From positions 1,116,001-1,180,000 of the forward strand of contig CAWFCZ010000018.1 of NCBI GenBank assembly GCA_963814355.1: 64,000 nucleotides of DNA, written 5' to 3'. This DNA comes from JADGOV01 sp963814355. GTDB taxonomy: Bacteria > Actinomycetota > Actinomycetes > JADGOV01. Below the pieces are notes generated by a model, which had not been told where the DNA came from, searched no databases, and saw only the letters and a program-made list of their open reading frames with translations. Position numbers and translations under genes: made by a program. Below, piece by piece: positions 15,828-25,239 of the stretch. Each line of letters starts with the position of its first letter. Within the stretch, counting starts at the first letter, position 1.

Positions 15828-16835
15828 TCAGGCATGCAGCCCGCGGGCCACCAGATCGAGCAGCGCGAAGCCGAACAGCGCGATGCCGACGAAGCCGTTG
15901 GCGGTGAAGAACGCCCGGTTCACCCGGGACAGGTCGTCCGGGCGGACCACGGCGTGCTCGTACCAGAACGCGACGGCGGTGACCGCGAGCCCGGCGTACC
16001 AGAAGCCGCCGAACCCCTCCAACGCTCCGAAAAGGCCGAACAGGCCGAAGGTCACCACGTGCGCGGCCGTGGACATCCGAAGGGTGGCCCGGGCTCCGAA
16101 GCGGGCCGGGAAGGAGTACACGCCGTTGGTCCGGTCCGCTTCGACGTCCTGCAGCGCGTAGATCAGGTCGAAGCCGCCGATCCACAGCCCGACGCCGAGG
16201 CCGAGGGCGACCGCTGCCCACGACCAGTGCCCGGTCACCGCGATCCAGGCACCCACCGGGGCCACCGCCTGGGCCAGCCCGAGGATGGCGTGACAGGCCC
16301 ACGTGAACCGCTTGCCGTACGGGTAGATCGAGATCGGCACCAGCGCCACCGGCGCGAGCAGCAGGCACAGCGGGCTCAGCAACCCGGAGACGAGGAGGAA
16401 CACGGCGAGCGCCACGCCCGTCCCGACCACCGCGGTGCGCAGCGGCACGGCCCCGGTGACCAGCTCGCGGGAGGCGGTCCGCGGGTTGCGGGCGTCGAGT
16501 TCCCGGTCGACGATCCGGTTCAGCGCCATGGCGAATGTCCGGGCGGCGACCATGGCGACGGTGACCAGCCCGAGCGTGCCCCAGCGCACGTCCGGCTCCA
16601 TCGCGGCCAGGGCGGCGAGGTAGGCGAACGGCAGGGCGAACACCGAGTGCTCGATCATTACCAGCCGCAGGAACGGCCGTAGGCCGCCATGGGCAACCTG
16701 CTCGGGCGCGGCGGCGGCCGCCGAGGCCCTCTCCGGTGATCCAGGCCCCGTCAGCCCCCGCCCAGCGTGGTCACCCGGCCCTGGATCACCGGCGGAGGTG
16801 GCGGTGGACGATGACGTGGAGGCGCCGAAACTCAC
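15828..16835 (-). CDS. mqnP: Menaquinone biosynthesis prenyltransferase (UbiA family)
   Basis: 335 residues from GTG 16835, which overlaps the TGA of the UbiD-like gene (GTGA). It attaches the isoprenoid side chain to the 1,4-dihydroxy-6-naphthoate ring. Both prenyl-diphosphate-binding aspartate motifs are present: ALNRIVDRELDARN (NxxxDxxxD) and YALQDVEADRTNGVYSFP. Eight or so hydrophobic helices follow a Ser/Pro/Ala-rich N-terminal tail of about 45 residues that lacks conservation, so the true start may be a little later. It is an integral membrane protein in a menaquinone gene group. Confidence 0.92.
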   Translation of the reverse strand: MSFGASTSSSTATSAGDPGPGDHAGRGLTGPGSPERASAAAAAPEQVAHGGLRPFLRLVMIEHSVFALPFAYLAALAAMEPDVRWGTLGLVTVAMVAARTFAMALNRIVDRELDARNPRTASRELVTGAVPLRTAVVGTGVALAVFLLVSGLLSPLCLLLAPVALVPISIYPYGKRFTWACHAILGLAQAVAPVGAWIAVTGHWSWAAVALGLGVGLWIGGFDLIYALQDVEADRTNGVYSFPARFGARATLRMSTAAHVVTFGLFGLFGALEGFGGFWYAGLAVTAVAFWYEHAVVRPDDLSRVNRAFFTANGFVGIALFGFALLDLVARGLHA

Positions 16836-18277
16836 AGGCCGTACTCCGCCCAGCGCCCGCTGACCTGGGCGACCACCGCCGGGTCCTGCACGATCTCCGC
16901 GGGCCAGCCGCGGGTGTAGCCCTCGCCCGGCAGCTTGCGGGTAGCGTCGATCCCGGCCTTGCCGCCCCAGAACTGGGCGTACGCAGCGTGGTCGAGGTGA
17001 TCGACCGGGCCGACCGTAGTGAGCAGGTCGTGGGCGTAGTCCACGTTGCCGAGGGCGCGCCAGGCCACCTCGGAATAGTCGTGGACGTCGCAGTCCGCGT
17101 CCACCACGACGATCAGTTTCGACAGCGACAGCAGCCCGGCACCCCACACCGCGTTCATCACCTTCTGCGCGTGCTTGGGGAACCGCTTGTGAATCGAAAC
17201 GATCACGCAGTTGTGGAACACCCCGGCGACCGGCAAGTCGTAGTCCACGATCTCCGGCACGGACATTTGGATCAGCGGCAGGAAGATGCGTTCGGTGGCC
17301 TTGCCGATGGGGCCGTCCTCCTGGGGCGGGCGGCCCACGATGATCGTCTGGAAGATCGGGTTGGGCTGCATCGTCATCGCTTCCACCCGCAGCGCCGGGA
17401 AGGGCTCCACCGGCGTGTAGAACCCGGTGTGGTCACCGAACGGCCCTTCCGGCCGGCGTTCGCCCGGCTCCAACCAGCCCTCCAGGACGATCTGGGCGTT
17501 CGCCGGCACCTGCAGCGGCACGGTCAGGCAGTCGACGAGCTCCACTCGCTCACCGCGCAGGAAACCGGCGAACAGGTACTCGTCGATGCCGGGCAGCGGG
17601 GCGCTGGCGGCATAGGTGACCGCCGGGTGGCAGCCGAACGCGATGGCCACCGGCAGCCGCTCGCCGCGCCGTTCGGCCACGGCGTGGTGGGCGTTGGAGT
17701 CCTTGTGGATCTGCCAGTGCACGCCGACGGTTTTTCGGTCGAAGCGCTGCAGCCGGTACAGCCCCAGGTTGCGTACCCCGGTCTCCGGGTGGCGGGTGTG
17801 GGTGAGACCGAGGTTGAGGTACGTCCCGCCGTCCCCGGGCCAGGTGTGCAGGCCGGGCAGCAGGTCGAGATCGACGTCCGGGCCCTTGAGCACTGTCTGC
17901 TGGCAGGGGGCGGTCTTGACCTTCTTTGGCGGAACGCCGCGCAGTGAGGCCAGCTTTCCGACGGCTTCGCGCATTCCGCCGAGGCCTACCGGCAGTTCCG
18001 GCTTCAGCAGGGCGGCGATCCGCTCGCCGATCTCGTCCAGCCGGGTCACCCCCAGCGCTCTGGCCATCCGGGCCTCGGTACCGAAGACGTTGATCGCCAA
18101 CGGCATCGAGCCGCCGGCCACGTTTTCGAAGATCAGCGCCGGGCCGCCGGCGGCCACCACCCGCCCGACGATCTCGGTGACCTCGAGGCGGGGATCGACC
18201 GGCGCGCGCACCCGGCGCAGGTCCCCGGTACGTTCCAGATCACGCAGGAACCCGGGCAGGTCGGCGTAGCCGGTCAA
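16832..18277 (-). CDS. UbiD-family decarboxylase (menaquinone pathway)
   Basis: 481 residues from ATG 18277. A prFMN-dependent decarboxylase, inferred to remove the carboxylate from the prenylated naphthoate (MqnL-type step). Typical segments: FLRDLERTGDLRRVRAPVDP at the start, RNLGLYRLQRFDRKTVGVHW, the EGPFGDHTGFYTPVEPFP loop with catalytic acid residues, and KHAQKVMNAVWGAGLLSLSK. The stop overlaps the mqnP start by 4 bp, and 6 bp separate it from ccsB upstream, so it is in the long leftward operon with cytochrome c biogenesis genes. Confidence 0.93.
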   Translation of the reverse strand: MTGYADLPGFLRDLERTGDLRRVRAPVDPRLEVTEIVGRVVAAGGPALIFENVAGGSMPLAINVFGTEARMARALGVTRLDEIGERIAALLKPELPVGLGGMREAVGKLASLRGVPPKKVKTAPCQQTVLKGPDVDLDLLPGLHTWPGDGGTYLNLGLTHTRHPETGVRNLGLYRLQRFDRKTVGVHWQIHKDSNAHHAVAERRGERLPVAIAFGCHPAVTYAASAPLPGIDEYLFAGFLRGERVELVDCLTVPLQVPANAQIVLEGWLEPGERRPEGPFGDHTGFYTPVEPFPALRVEAMTMQPNPIFQTIIVGRPPQEDGPIGKATERIFLPLIQMSVPEIVDYDLPVAGVFHNCVIVSIHKRFPKHAQKVMNAVWGAGLLSLSKLIVVVDADCDVHDYSEVAWRALGNVDYAHDLLTTVGPVDHLDHAAYAQFWGGKAGIDATRKLPGEGYTRGWPAEIVQDPAVVAQVSGRWAEYGL

Positions 18278-18283
18278 CGGCGC

Positions 18284-19327
18284 TCAGACGCCGGCATAGG
18301 AGTGCAGCCCGACCAGGAAGATGTTCACCACGTAGTAGTCGATGGTCAGCGCCGAGAAACCCACCAGCGCGATGATCGCCGCTTTCCGGCCGCGCCAGCC
18401 CGCGGTGGCCCGGGCGTGCAGGTAGCCGGCGTAGACCACCCAGGTGATGAACGACCAGGTTTCCTTCGGATCCCAGCCCCAGTACCGGCCCCAGGCCGCC
18501 TCCGCCCAGATCGCCCCGGCGATCACGGCGAAGGTCCACAGCGGAAAGGCGAAGGCGTGCACCCGGTAGGCGACCCGGTCCAGGCTGCTGGCCGGCGGCA
18601 GCAGCCGGCCGAGTGAGGACATCCGGGTTGGCCGCCCGGCGGCGCTCAACCGCTCGTAGGCCTCGCGCAGCAGGTACAGCAGCGTGACCACTCCGCCGAC
18701 GGCGAAGGTCCCGGATGCGGTGATCGCGGCCGCCACGTGAATGTCGATCCAGTAGGACTGCAACGCCGGGATCAGCGGTCCGGCCGGCACGTAGAGCACC
18801 GTGCCGGCGAGGCCGAGGAACAACACGACGAACAGCAGCACGAACGCGCCGAGGTAGCGCACCCGCTCACGGGTCAGCAGCACCAGGAAGGCGCCGGTGG
18901 CCACCAGCGCGACCATGGAGGAGTACTCGTACATGTTGCCCCACGGCACCCGGTGGGCCGCCATCCCGCGGGTGACCACCGAGCCGAGGTGCAGCAGGAA
19001 CGCGACCACGGTGAGCACGACCGCCACCCGGCCCAACCGGTCGCCGGTGGTGTCCCGATCGGCCCCGGCGGCGGCCGCGGCGGGCACCGCCACGGCGAGC
19101 GGGTCGGCCTCGACGTCCACCGGACCGGTCCCGGCGACCCCACCGGCGCCGACAGCCGCGGGTCGGCGGACCCGGCGAGCCTCGGCCCGACTGAGCGCCC
19201 GGGCAATGCCGGCCCGCCGGCTGAAGGAGAACTCGGCGGCGAAGGACAGCATGGCGAGGGAGTAGACCACCACGGCGAAAAACAGCAGGTTGTCCGAGCG
19301 GTGCGCCAACGTCAGGTCGACGGACAC
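18284..19327 (-). CDS. ccsB: Cytochrome c biogenesis protein CcsB/ResC
   Basis: 347 residues from GTG 19327. Together with ResB it forms the System II synthase that carries heme across the membrane and ligates it to apocytochrome c. The tryptophan-rich WWD-type motif is WGRYWGWDPKETWSFITWVVYAGYLHAR near the C-terminus, with conserved histidines in VTRGMAAHRVPWGNMYEYSSM and in the last helix VGLHSYAGV. About eight membrane segments. An Ala/Val-rich cytoplasmic loop (residues about 45-95) is variable. One base separates it from the resB stop. Confidence 0.95.
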   Translation of the reverse strand: MSVDLTLAHRSDNLLFFAVVVYSLAMLSFAAEFSFSRRAGIARALSRAEARRVRRPAAVGAGGVAGTGPVDVEADPLAVAVPAAAAAGADRDTTGDRLGRVAVVLTVVAFLLHLGSVVTRGMAAHRVPWGNMYEYSSMVALVATGAFLVLLTRERVRYLGAFVLLFVVLFLGLAGTVLYVPAGPLIPALQSYWIDIHVAAAITASGTFAVGGVVTLLYLLREAYERLSAAGRPTRMSSLGRLLPPASSLDRVAYRVHAFAFPLWTFAVIAGAIWAEAAWGRYWGWDPKETWSFITWVVYAGYLHARATAGWRGRKAAIIALVGFSALTIDYYVVNIFLVGLHSYAGV

Positions 19328-19328
19328 G

Positions 19329-20978
19329 TCAGTCCTCCTCTACCGGGGTGGCGCCAGAGTCAGCGGCTTCGGCCGAGTGCGCTGCGAGCTGCCGGGCCCG
19401 CAGCCGCGCGCAGAGACGGGTGAACTCCTCGGCGAAGCCCTCCGGGTCGTTGCGGGCCAGCCCGCCAGCCTCGACCACGGTACGCCCGCCGTCCGGGAGC
19501 AGCCGCAGCCAGACCCGGCGGCGGCGTACCCGCATCGACAGCAACAGCCCGCCGACCAGCAGGATCGCCGCGACCAGCGCCAGCTGGCGGCCCGGGTCGG
19601 AGGTGATCTGGAAGGTGGCGAACTCGGAGAATCCGGCGAAGGTGATGCTGCCGGCGCCGCCCGGCAGGGTCATGGTCTCCCCCGGCCGCAGGGTCTTGGT
19701 GGCCGGCTTGCCGGCCGCGTCGAGGACCCGATGCAGGCCCGCGGTCTGCAATCCGTACACCGACTGCGGGCGGCCGTTGTCCAGGCCGAGGTCGCCCTGC
19801 CAGGCCAGCAGGGTGACGGCCGGGTTGCGGGCCGCCGGGTAGCCGGACTCCAGGCCGTTGGGTCCCAGGATCGTGGTCGGGGTGAAGAAACCGGAGAAGC
19901 CGAGCTGACGGGGCTGCCCGTTCCTACCCGGCGCGATGTCCGGTACCTTCACCACGCCGTCGGAGGCGAAGGAGGCATCCCTGGGCAGGAACGGCTGCAC
20001 CGCGTCGTAGGCCACCGCGCCGTCCGGACCGCGCACCGTGAAGTGCAACGCGTACCCGTGCCCGATCAGGTAGAGCTTCGCGCCGCCGACGTCCAGCGGG
20101 TGGTTCACCCGGACGTCGTACGGACGCTGCGCCGCCCCGGGACGCGGGGTGTACGCCACCTTGGCGCCGAAGGTCGCCGGCTCGCCGTTCGGCTGGTAGG
20201 TGGCCCGGAAGTCCTTGAGTACGACGGTGAACGGCGCCAGCCGACCGGCGGAGAACAGCCGCCCGGGGGAGATGGTGTCGTAATAGGCCAGGGTGTTGGA
20301 GAACGCGTCGCCCTCCTTGACCAGCACGTTGCCCTTGTACCCGAACAGGCCGCCGAGGGCGACGCCGATGAGCAGCAGCAGCAGCGAGAGGTGGAAGGTG
20401 AGATTGCCGACCTCCTTGGCGAATCCCCGCTCCGCCGACAGCGTCACCGCGCCGTCCACTGCCTCCCGGGTGTCGACCCGCCAGCCCCGCAGCGCCGATC
20501 GGTATCCGGCCGCCACCGCCGCCGGCTCGCCGGCGGCGGTCCAGCCGGCCGCGGCCGGTAGCCGGGAGAGGTGCCGCGGCGCCGCCGGTGGCCGGACCCG
20601 GAGCGATCGGGCCTGGCGCCACATCCGGGGCAGTACGCAGCCGGCGAGCGAGCCGAACAGCGCTAGGTAGATCGCGGCGAACCACGCAGCGCCGAAGACG
20701 TCGAACGCGGAGAGCCGGTCGAGCAGCGGCGCCAGGGTGGGATGGGCCGAGTAGAACGCCTCGACCTTGCCGGCGTTGAGCCCACGCTGGGGAAGTATCG
20801 AACCGGGCACCGCGGCGAGCGCCAGCAGGAACAGCAGGATCAACGCGGTGCGCATGCTGGTGAACTGGCGCCAGGCGTTGCGCAGCCCGCCGAGGATCCC
20901 GGGCTGGCGCGGCGGCGGGGGCGGTACCGCGTCGGCCGGGTAGCGCAGGTCGGCGGCGGCCTGCGTGGTATCGGTCAT
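19329..20978 (-). CDS. resB: Cytochrome c biogenesis protein ResB
   Basis: 549 residues from ATG 20978, chosen over an upstream start at 21002 because AGGAG lies 8 nt before it. ResB proteins have three N-terminal membrane helices, a large extracytoplasmic domain and a last helix. Here STRMRTALILLFLLALAAVPGSILPQ-like sequence opens the first helix, FHLSLLLLLIGVALGGLFGYKGNVLV is the third, and QLALVAAILLVGGLLLSMRVRRRRVW is the last. Partner of CcsB, next gene downstream. The C-terminal tail is acidic and cytoplasmic. Confidence 0.93.
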   Translation of the reverse strand: MTDTTQAAADLRYPADAVPPPPPRQPGILGGLRNAWRQFTSMRTALILLFLLALAAVPGSILPQRGLNAGKVEAFYSAHPTLAPLLDRLSAFDVFGAAWFAAIYLALFGSLAGCVLPRMWRQARSLRVRPPAAPRHLSRLPAAAGWTAAGEPAAVAAGYRSALRGWRVDTREAVDGAVTLSAERGFAKEVGNLTFHLSLLLLLIGVALGGLFGYKGNVLVKEGDAFSNTLAYYDTISPGRLFSAGRLAPFTVVLKDFRATYQPNGEPATFGAKVAYTPRPGAAQRPYDVRVNHPLDVGGAKLYLIGHGYALHFTVRGPDGAVAYDAVQPFLPRDASFASDGVVKVPDIAPGRNGQPRQLGFSGFFTPTTILGPNGLESGYPAARNPAVTLLAWQGDLGLDNGRPQSVYGLQTAGLHRVLDAAGKPATKTLRPGETMTLPGGAGSITFAGFSEFATFQITSDPGRQLALVAAILLVGGLLLSMRVRRRRVWLRLLPDGGRTVVEAGGLARNDPEGFAEEFTRLCARLRARQLAAHSAEAADSGATPVEED

Positions 20979-21015
20979 CGCCGGCGCTCCTGGGGCAGGC
21001 ATCCCGCAGCCGGGC

Positions 21016-21774
21016 TCACAACGCGGTGGAGTAGCCGGCGACGAGGTGGCGCATCCAGATGCTCACCGAGTCCCATGCCCCGGTGACCAGCAGCAGGCCG
21101 AGAACCACCAGCATCGCCCCGCCGGCGACGGTGATCGCCCGGGAGTGCCGCCGGATGCCGGCGAACGTGCCGAGCGCCCGGCGGAACGCCAGAGCGGCGA
21201 CCACGAACGGCAGCCCCAGGCCCACGCAGTAGATAAAGGACAGGAACGCGCCGCGCCCCGCGCTCGCCGAGGTGAACGCCAGGACCTGCACTGCCGCCAG
21301 CGTAGGGCCGATGCACGGCGCCCAGCCGAGCCCGAAGAGCAGACCCAGTACCGGGGCGCCGAGCAGCCCCACCGGGGGCAGCCGGTGGAACCGCAGGTCC
21401 CGGGCGAGGCCCGGTACCACCCCCATGAACGCCAGCCCCAGCAGGATGGTGACCCCGCCCAACACCCGGGTGAGGCCGCGGGCGTGCTGCAGGAGCAGGG
21501 TACCCAGGCCGCCGAAGGCCAGGCCGGTGCTGACGAAGACCAGCGAGAAGCCGAGGACGAACAACGTCGCCCCGGCGAGCAGGCGCCCGCGGGGGGCGTC
21601 GGCCACGTCGGGGGTCCCCGCGAGGTCCACCCCGGCGAGCCCGGTGACAAAGGACAGGTAACCCGGCACCAAGGGCAGCACGCATGGGGACAGAAAGGAG
21701 ACCAAACCGGCCAGCAGGGCGATCGGCGCGGCCAGCAGGAGCGAACCGCTGGTCACCGTGGCGGTCACGTTCAT
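21016..21774 (-). CDS. ccdA: Cytochrome c biogenesis protein CcdA (thiol-disulfide carrier)
   Basis: 252 residues from ATG 21774, which overlaps the resA stop (ATGA). Six membrane helices. CcdA passes reducing power from cytoplasmic thioredoxin to ResA outside the membrane. The two redox cysteines lie in SFLSPCVLPLVPGYLSF (first helix) and GLGWAPCIGPTLAAVQ (fourth helix), with the conserved prolines beside each. 37 bp separate it from resB. Confidence 0.95.
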   Translation of the reverse strand: MNVTATVTSGSLLLAAPIALLAGLVSFLSPCVLPLVPGYLSFVTGLAGVDLAGTPDVADAPRGRLLAGATLFVLGFSLVFVSTGLAFGGLGTLLLQHARGLTRVLGGVTILLGLAFMGVVPGLARDLRFHRLPPVGLLGAPVLGLLFGLGWAPCIGPTLAAVQVLAFTSASAGRGAFLSFIYCVGLGLPFVVAALAFRRALGTFAGIRRHSRAITVAGGAMLVVLGLLLVTGAWDSVSIWMRHLVAGYSTAL

Positions 21775-22388
21775 GCCGGCCGCTCCGCGGCCACGGAGCG
21801 CAGCAGCGGCATCAGCCGGGTGTAGGTGATCTCCCCGAAGACGCTGGCCGCGATCCGGCCCCGGCGGTCCAGCACCAGGGTGGTCGGGATGGCCTGCGGC
21901 GGGACAGTCGGCGAGAACCGCACGGTGACCTCGCCGTAGCGGTCCAGCAGGCTGGGGTACGGCGTGTGCTGACGGGCGGAGAAGATTCGCGCCTGGCTGG
22001 CGTCGTCGCGCACGTTGATGCCGACAAAGGCCACCCCGCTCGCCCTGGTGTCCCGAGCGGCCTGGGCCAGCGCCGCGGATTCCGCCCGACACGGCGGGCA
22101 CCAGGACCCCCAGAAGTTCAGCACGACCACCCGGCCGCGGTAGGCGGCGAGGCGCAGCGCGGCACCGTCCAGCGTGGTACCGGTCACCGCAGGCGCCAGC
22201 TTGCGGTCGGCCGCCTGGAACCGGGTCAGCACCCCGCTGCCGGCCACGTACCCGCTGCCGTCACCGGTGGCGCTGACCGCTTCCCGGCCGGCACACCCGC
22301 TCAGGGTCAGCCCGACCGCGAGCACGCCGACCAGCCCGGCGCAGAACCGGGCGAGGGGGAAGGCGGTCAAGCCGCGGGATGAGGGCAC
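21771..22388 (-). CDS. resA: Thiol-disulfide oxidoreductase ResA (TlpA-like lipoprotein)
   Basis: 205 residues from GTG 22388; AGGGAGGA lies upstream though at a slightly long distance. A signal peptide ends in a lipobox, LTLSGCAG, so the protein should be lipid-anchored on the outer face of the membrane. The thioredoxin fold has the active site NFWGSWCPPCRAE and a cis-proline region VPPQAIPTTLVLDRRG. It keeps the apocytochrome heme-binding cysteines reduced, using electrons from CcdA. 7 bp separate its start from the acetyltransferase upstream. Confidence 0.94.
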   Translation of the reverse strand: MPSSRGLTAFPLARFCAGLVGVLAVGLTLSGCAGREAVSATGDGSGYVAGSGVLTRFQAADRKLAPAVTGTTLDGAALRLAAYRGRVVVLNFWGSWCPPCRAESAALAQAARDTRASGVAFVGINVRDDASQARIFSARQHTPYPSLLDRYGEVTVRFSPTVPPQAIPTTLVLDRRGRIAASVFGEITYTRLMPLLRSVAAERPA

Positions 22389-22395
22389 GACGGAC

Positions 22396-22929
22396 CTATC
22401 CTCCCTTGCCGTGCCATTCCTGGGCGAGCAGCCCGTACACAACTTCATCACAGAAGGCGCCGGCCACCCAGGCCTTGTCCCGCAGCCGGCCCTCCTCCAG
22501 GTACCCGACGGAGAGCGCGGTGCGCACCATTGCCTCGTTCACCGCCAGCGTCTCCAGCTGCAGCCGGTGCAGCCCCCGCAGCCGGAAGCCGTAGTCGGTG
22601 ATCACGGCCAGCGCGTCCCGGCCGGCGCCCTGGCCCCGGTGCTCCGCCGAGCCGACCGCCATCCCGACATGGGCGTAGCGGTTGTGCAGGTCGATGCCCC
22701 ACAGCGAGCACGTGCCGACCAGGCGGTCGTCGGCCTCGATCCCGAACGACACTCCGTCCGCCTCACCACCCGGGGCGGTCCACTGCGCCGCAAAGCGCTC
22801 GAAGGTCGGCACCACGTACGGCTCGTCCTCGGTCATCGTCCAGGTGTCGACGTCGAAGCGCCAGGCGTAGACCGTCGGCAGCTCGTCCTGGCGTACCTTG
22901 CGCAGCGTCACCTGCTCGCCGTGCAGCAT
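22396..22929 (-). CDS. GNAT-family N-acetyltransferase
   Basis: 177 residues from ATG 22929, whose A is shared with the TGA of the upstream phosphatase gene. Of the RimJ/RimL type: GEQVTLRKVRQDELPTVYAW opens the fold, the acetyl-CoA loop is VGSAEHRGQGAGRDALAVITDYGF (Q/RxxGxG/A), followed by LHRLQLETLAVNEAMVRTALSVGYLEEG. It probably acetylates an amino group of a protein or small molecule; the substrate is unknown. It lies inside the hemL-resA run, which may be a matter of co-expression only. Confidence 0.9.
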   Translation of the reverse strand: MLHGEQVTLRKVRQDELPTVYAWRFDVDTWTMTEDEPYVVPTFERFAAQWTAPGGEADGVSFGIEADDRLVGTCSLWGIDLHNRYAHVGMAVGSAEHRGQGAGRDALAVITDYGFRLRGLHRLQLETLAVNEAMVRTALSVGYLEEGRLRDKAWVAGAFCDEVVYGLLAQEWHGKGG

Positions 22930-23567
22930 CAGGCTCCTCTCTCGGGTAGCCGGGAGACCGCCCCGGCCGGCTCGGAGTAACGGACGGCGAGGAGATCGTC
23001 GCCCTGGTAGCAGAACGAGGTGAGGCTGGCCAGCCCGCACAGCCGGTGGGCCGGATGGTGCCACAATGGCCGCCCCTCGGCGGCCCGCCGGGCGGTCCAG
23101 ATCGGCAGCTGGTGGCTGACGCACACCGCCTCGGCGCCACGTGCCCGGTCCCGGGCGTCGGCGAGCACGGCCGCCATCCGCTCGGCGATCGCCGAGTACG
23201 GCTCGCCCCAGGACGGCCGGAACGGGTTGTACAGGTGCCGCCACGCGCGCAGCGCCACCAGTGGGGCGCCGCCCCCGGCGAACGGCTGGCCCTCGAAGAC
23301 GTTGGTCGGCTCGATCAGCCGCTCGTCGCAGGCGATCTCCAGGCCGAAGGCTCGGGCCACCGCAGCGGCGGTCTGCTGGGCGCGCTGCAGCGGGGAGCTG
23401 GCCAGGTAACGCAGGTCTCGACCGGCTAGCGCCTCGGCCGCCGCCTGCGCCATCGCCGCGCCCAGCTCGGACAGCCCGAAGCCGGTCAGCCGGCCGTAGA
23501 GAATCCGGTCGGGGTTGTGCACCTCGCCGTGGCGGAGCAGGTGCACGACGGTCCGTTCGCCGCTCAC
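22929..23567 (-). CDS. Histidine phosphatase family protein
   Basis: 212 residues from GTG 23567, overlapping the hemL stop (GTGA). Catalytic motif HLLRHGEVHNP at the N-terminus (RHG with the phospho-acceptor histidine), YLASSPLQRAQQTAAAVA with the second arginine, an acid loop ERLIEPTNVFEG, and the second histidine in CVSHQLPIWTARR. The branch resembles phosphoglycerate mutase-like phosphatases that sit next to hemL in many actinobacteria. Substrate unknown. Confidence 0.92.
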   Translation of the reverse strand: MSGERTVVHLLRHGEVHNPDRILYGRLTGFGLSELGAAMAQAAAEALAGRDLRYLASSPLQRAQQTAAAVARAFGLEIACDERLIEPTNVFEGQPFAGGGAPLVALRAWRHLYNPFRPSWGEPYSAIAERMAAVLADARDRARGAEAVCVSHQLPIWTARRAAEGRPLWHHPAHRLCGLASLTSFCYQGDDLLAVRYSEPAGAVSRLPERGA

Positions 23568-24913
23568 CGGTTCGCCTCGGGCACCGCGGCGGCGGCCCGG
23601 GCCGCGGCCGGCAGCGCGTCGGCCACCCGATCCAGGGCCGCCGAATCGTGCGCCGCGCTCACGAACCAGGCCTCGTACGCCGAGGGTGGCAGGTAGACCC
23701 CCGCGTCGAGCATGGCGTGGAAAAAGGCGGCGTACCGGCGGCTCGACTGGCGCGCCGCGGTCGAGTAATCGAGCACGGGCCCGTCGTACTCGCCGCCCCC
23801 GAGGAAGATCGAGAACAGGCTGCCCGCCGAGTTCGCCCGGTGGGCCACCCCGGCGGCGGTGAGCGCGTCGCCCACCAGCCCGCACAGCGCCAGCGACGTG
23901 GCGTCCAGGCGGGGGTACAGCTCGTCGGTGCACTGGCCCAGGGTGGCCAGCCCGGCGGCCACCGAGATGGGGTTCCCGGACAGCGTGCCGGCCTGGTACA
24001 CCGGGCCGGCCGGTGCCAGCCGGCTCATCACCTCAGCCCGGCCGCCGAACGCCGCCGCCGGCAGCCCGCCGCCCATCACCTTTCCGAAGGTGAACAGGTC
24101 CGGCGCCCAGCCGCCGCCGGCCCCCTCCAACCCCCACCAGCCGGCCCTGGTGACCCGGAAACCGGTCATCACCTCGTCGAAGACGAGCAACGCGCCGTAC
24201 TGCTCGGTCAGCCGGCGCAGGCCGGCGTTGAAGCCGGGCAGCGGCGGGACCACGCCCATGTTGGCCGCCGCCGCCTCGGTGATCACGCAGGCGATGGCAT
24301 CGCCGTGTTCGCGCAAGGCGGTCTCGACGGCGGGCAGGTCGTTGTAGGGCAGCACGATCGTCTCCGCGGCGGCGGCGCCGGTGACCCCCGGGCTGTCCGG
24401 CAAACCGAAAGTGGCCACCCCGGATCCGGCGCTGGCCAGCAGCGCGTCGACGTGGCCGTGGTAGCAGCCGGCAAACTTGATCACCTTGCTGCGGCCGGTG
24501 AAGCCGCGGGCCAGGCGGATCGCGGACATGGTCGCCTCGGTGCCGGAGTTGACCAGCCGGACCCGCTCGACCGGCGGCACCCGGGTCGTGATCTCCTCCG
24601 CCAAGCGCACCTCACCCTCGGTCGGGGTGCCGAAGCTGGTCCCGCCCGCTACCGCGTCGCCCACCGCATCGACCACCACCGGGTGCGCGTGACCGAGGAT
24701 CATCGGCCCCCAACCACACACCAGGTCGACATAGCTCCGGCCGTCGGCGTCGAAGAGGTACGGGCCGCGCCCGCTGGCCATGAACCGCGGCGTGCCGCCG
24801 ACCGCGCGGAAGGCGCGCACCGGCGAGTTTACGCCGCCGGGGATGACCCGCTGGGCACGGGCGAACAGCGCCTCGCTCGCCGGCGCGTCCGGTGGGTACG
24901 GCGGCTGGGACAT
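23564..24913 (-). CDS. hemL: Glutamate-1-semialdehyde 2,1-aminomutase
   Basis: 449 residues from ATG 24913. It turns glutamate-1-semialdehyde, made by HemA, into 5-aminolevulinate, the first committed tetrapyrrole precursor. Class III aminotransferase features: RVIPGGVNSPVRAF at the start, VNSGTEATMSAIRLARGFTGR, CYHGHVDALLASAGSG, the aspartate of LLVFDEVMTGFR, and the PLP lysine in LFTFGKVMGGGLPAAAFGG. The frame is intact. It lies 7.5 kb away from the rex-hemACDB operon. Confidence 0.96.
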   Translation of the reverse strand: MSQPPYPPDAPASEALFARAQRVIPGGVNSPVRAFRAVGGTPRFMASGRGPYLFDADGRSYVDLVCGWGPMILGHAHPVVVDAVGDAVAGGTSFGTPTEGEVRLAEEITTRVPPVERVRLVNSGTEATMSAIRLARGFTGRSKVIKFAGCYHGHVDALLASAGSGVATFGLPDSPGVTGAAAAETIVLPYNDLPAVETALREHGDAIACVITEAAAANMGVVPPLPGFNAGLRRLTEQYGALLVFDEVMTGFRVTRAGWWGLEGAGGGWAPDLFTFGKVMGGGLPAAAFGGRAEVMSRLAPAGPVYQAGTLSGNPISVAAGLATLGQCTDELYPRLDATSLALCGLVGDALTAAGVAHRANSAGSLFSIFLGGGEYDGPVLDYSTAARQSSRRYAAFFHAMLDAGVYLPPSAYEAWFVSAAHDSAALDRVADALPAAARAAAAVPEANR

Positions 24914-24975
24914 GCCCCCATCCTGCCGCACCCGGGACAGCGCCCCGCGATCTCGGTGGAGGGGCACGAGCGGAG

Positions 24976-25197
24976 CTACGCCGACTGCCGCCCGGTCCGC
25001 ACCACCACGTCGGCGAGCACCGTCCGGGTGGCGGCGGCGACGGCGTCCACCGCCGCGCTGAAGGCGGCCTCGTTGCGCGGCGACGGATGCCGCATCCCAA
25101 CGATCTTTCTGACGTACTGGCGGGCGGCGGCCTCGATGTCCTCCGCCGTGACCTCGTCGGTGTACGGCGGTCGCAGCGTCTTGATGCTTCGGCACAT
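24976..25197 (-). CDS. DUF2277 protein
   Basis: 73 residues from ATG 25197. The whole length fits DUF2277: MCRSIKTLRPPYTDEVTAEDIEAAARQYVRKIVGMR, then PSPRNEAAFSAAVDAVAAATRTVL. The family is small, usually about 70-90 residues, with a conserved early cysteine and a basic helix. Function unknown. It is separated from hemL by 60 bp, so it may share the transcript. Confidence 0.9.
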   Translation of the reverse strand: MCRSIKTLRPPYTDEVTAEDIEAAARQYVRKIVGMRHPSPRNEAAFSAAVDAVAAATRTVLADVVVRTGRQSA

Positions 25198-25239
25198 GGG
25201 TCAAACGTAGAGCCCCCGGCCGGGGTCGGCTGTGGGTCA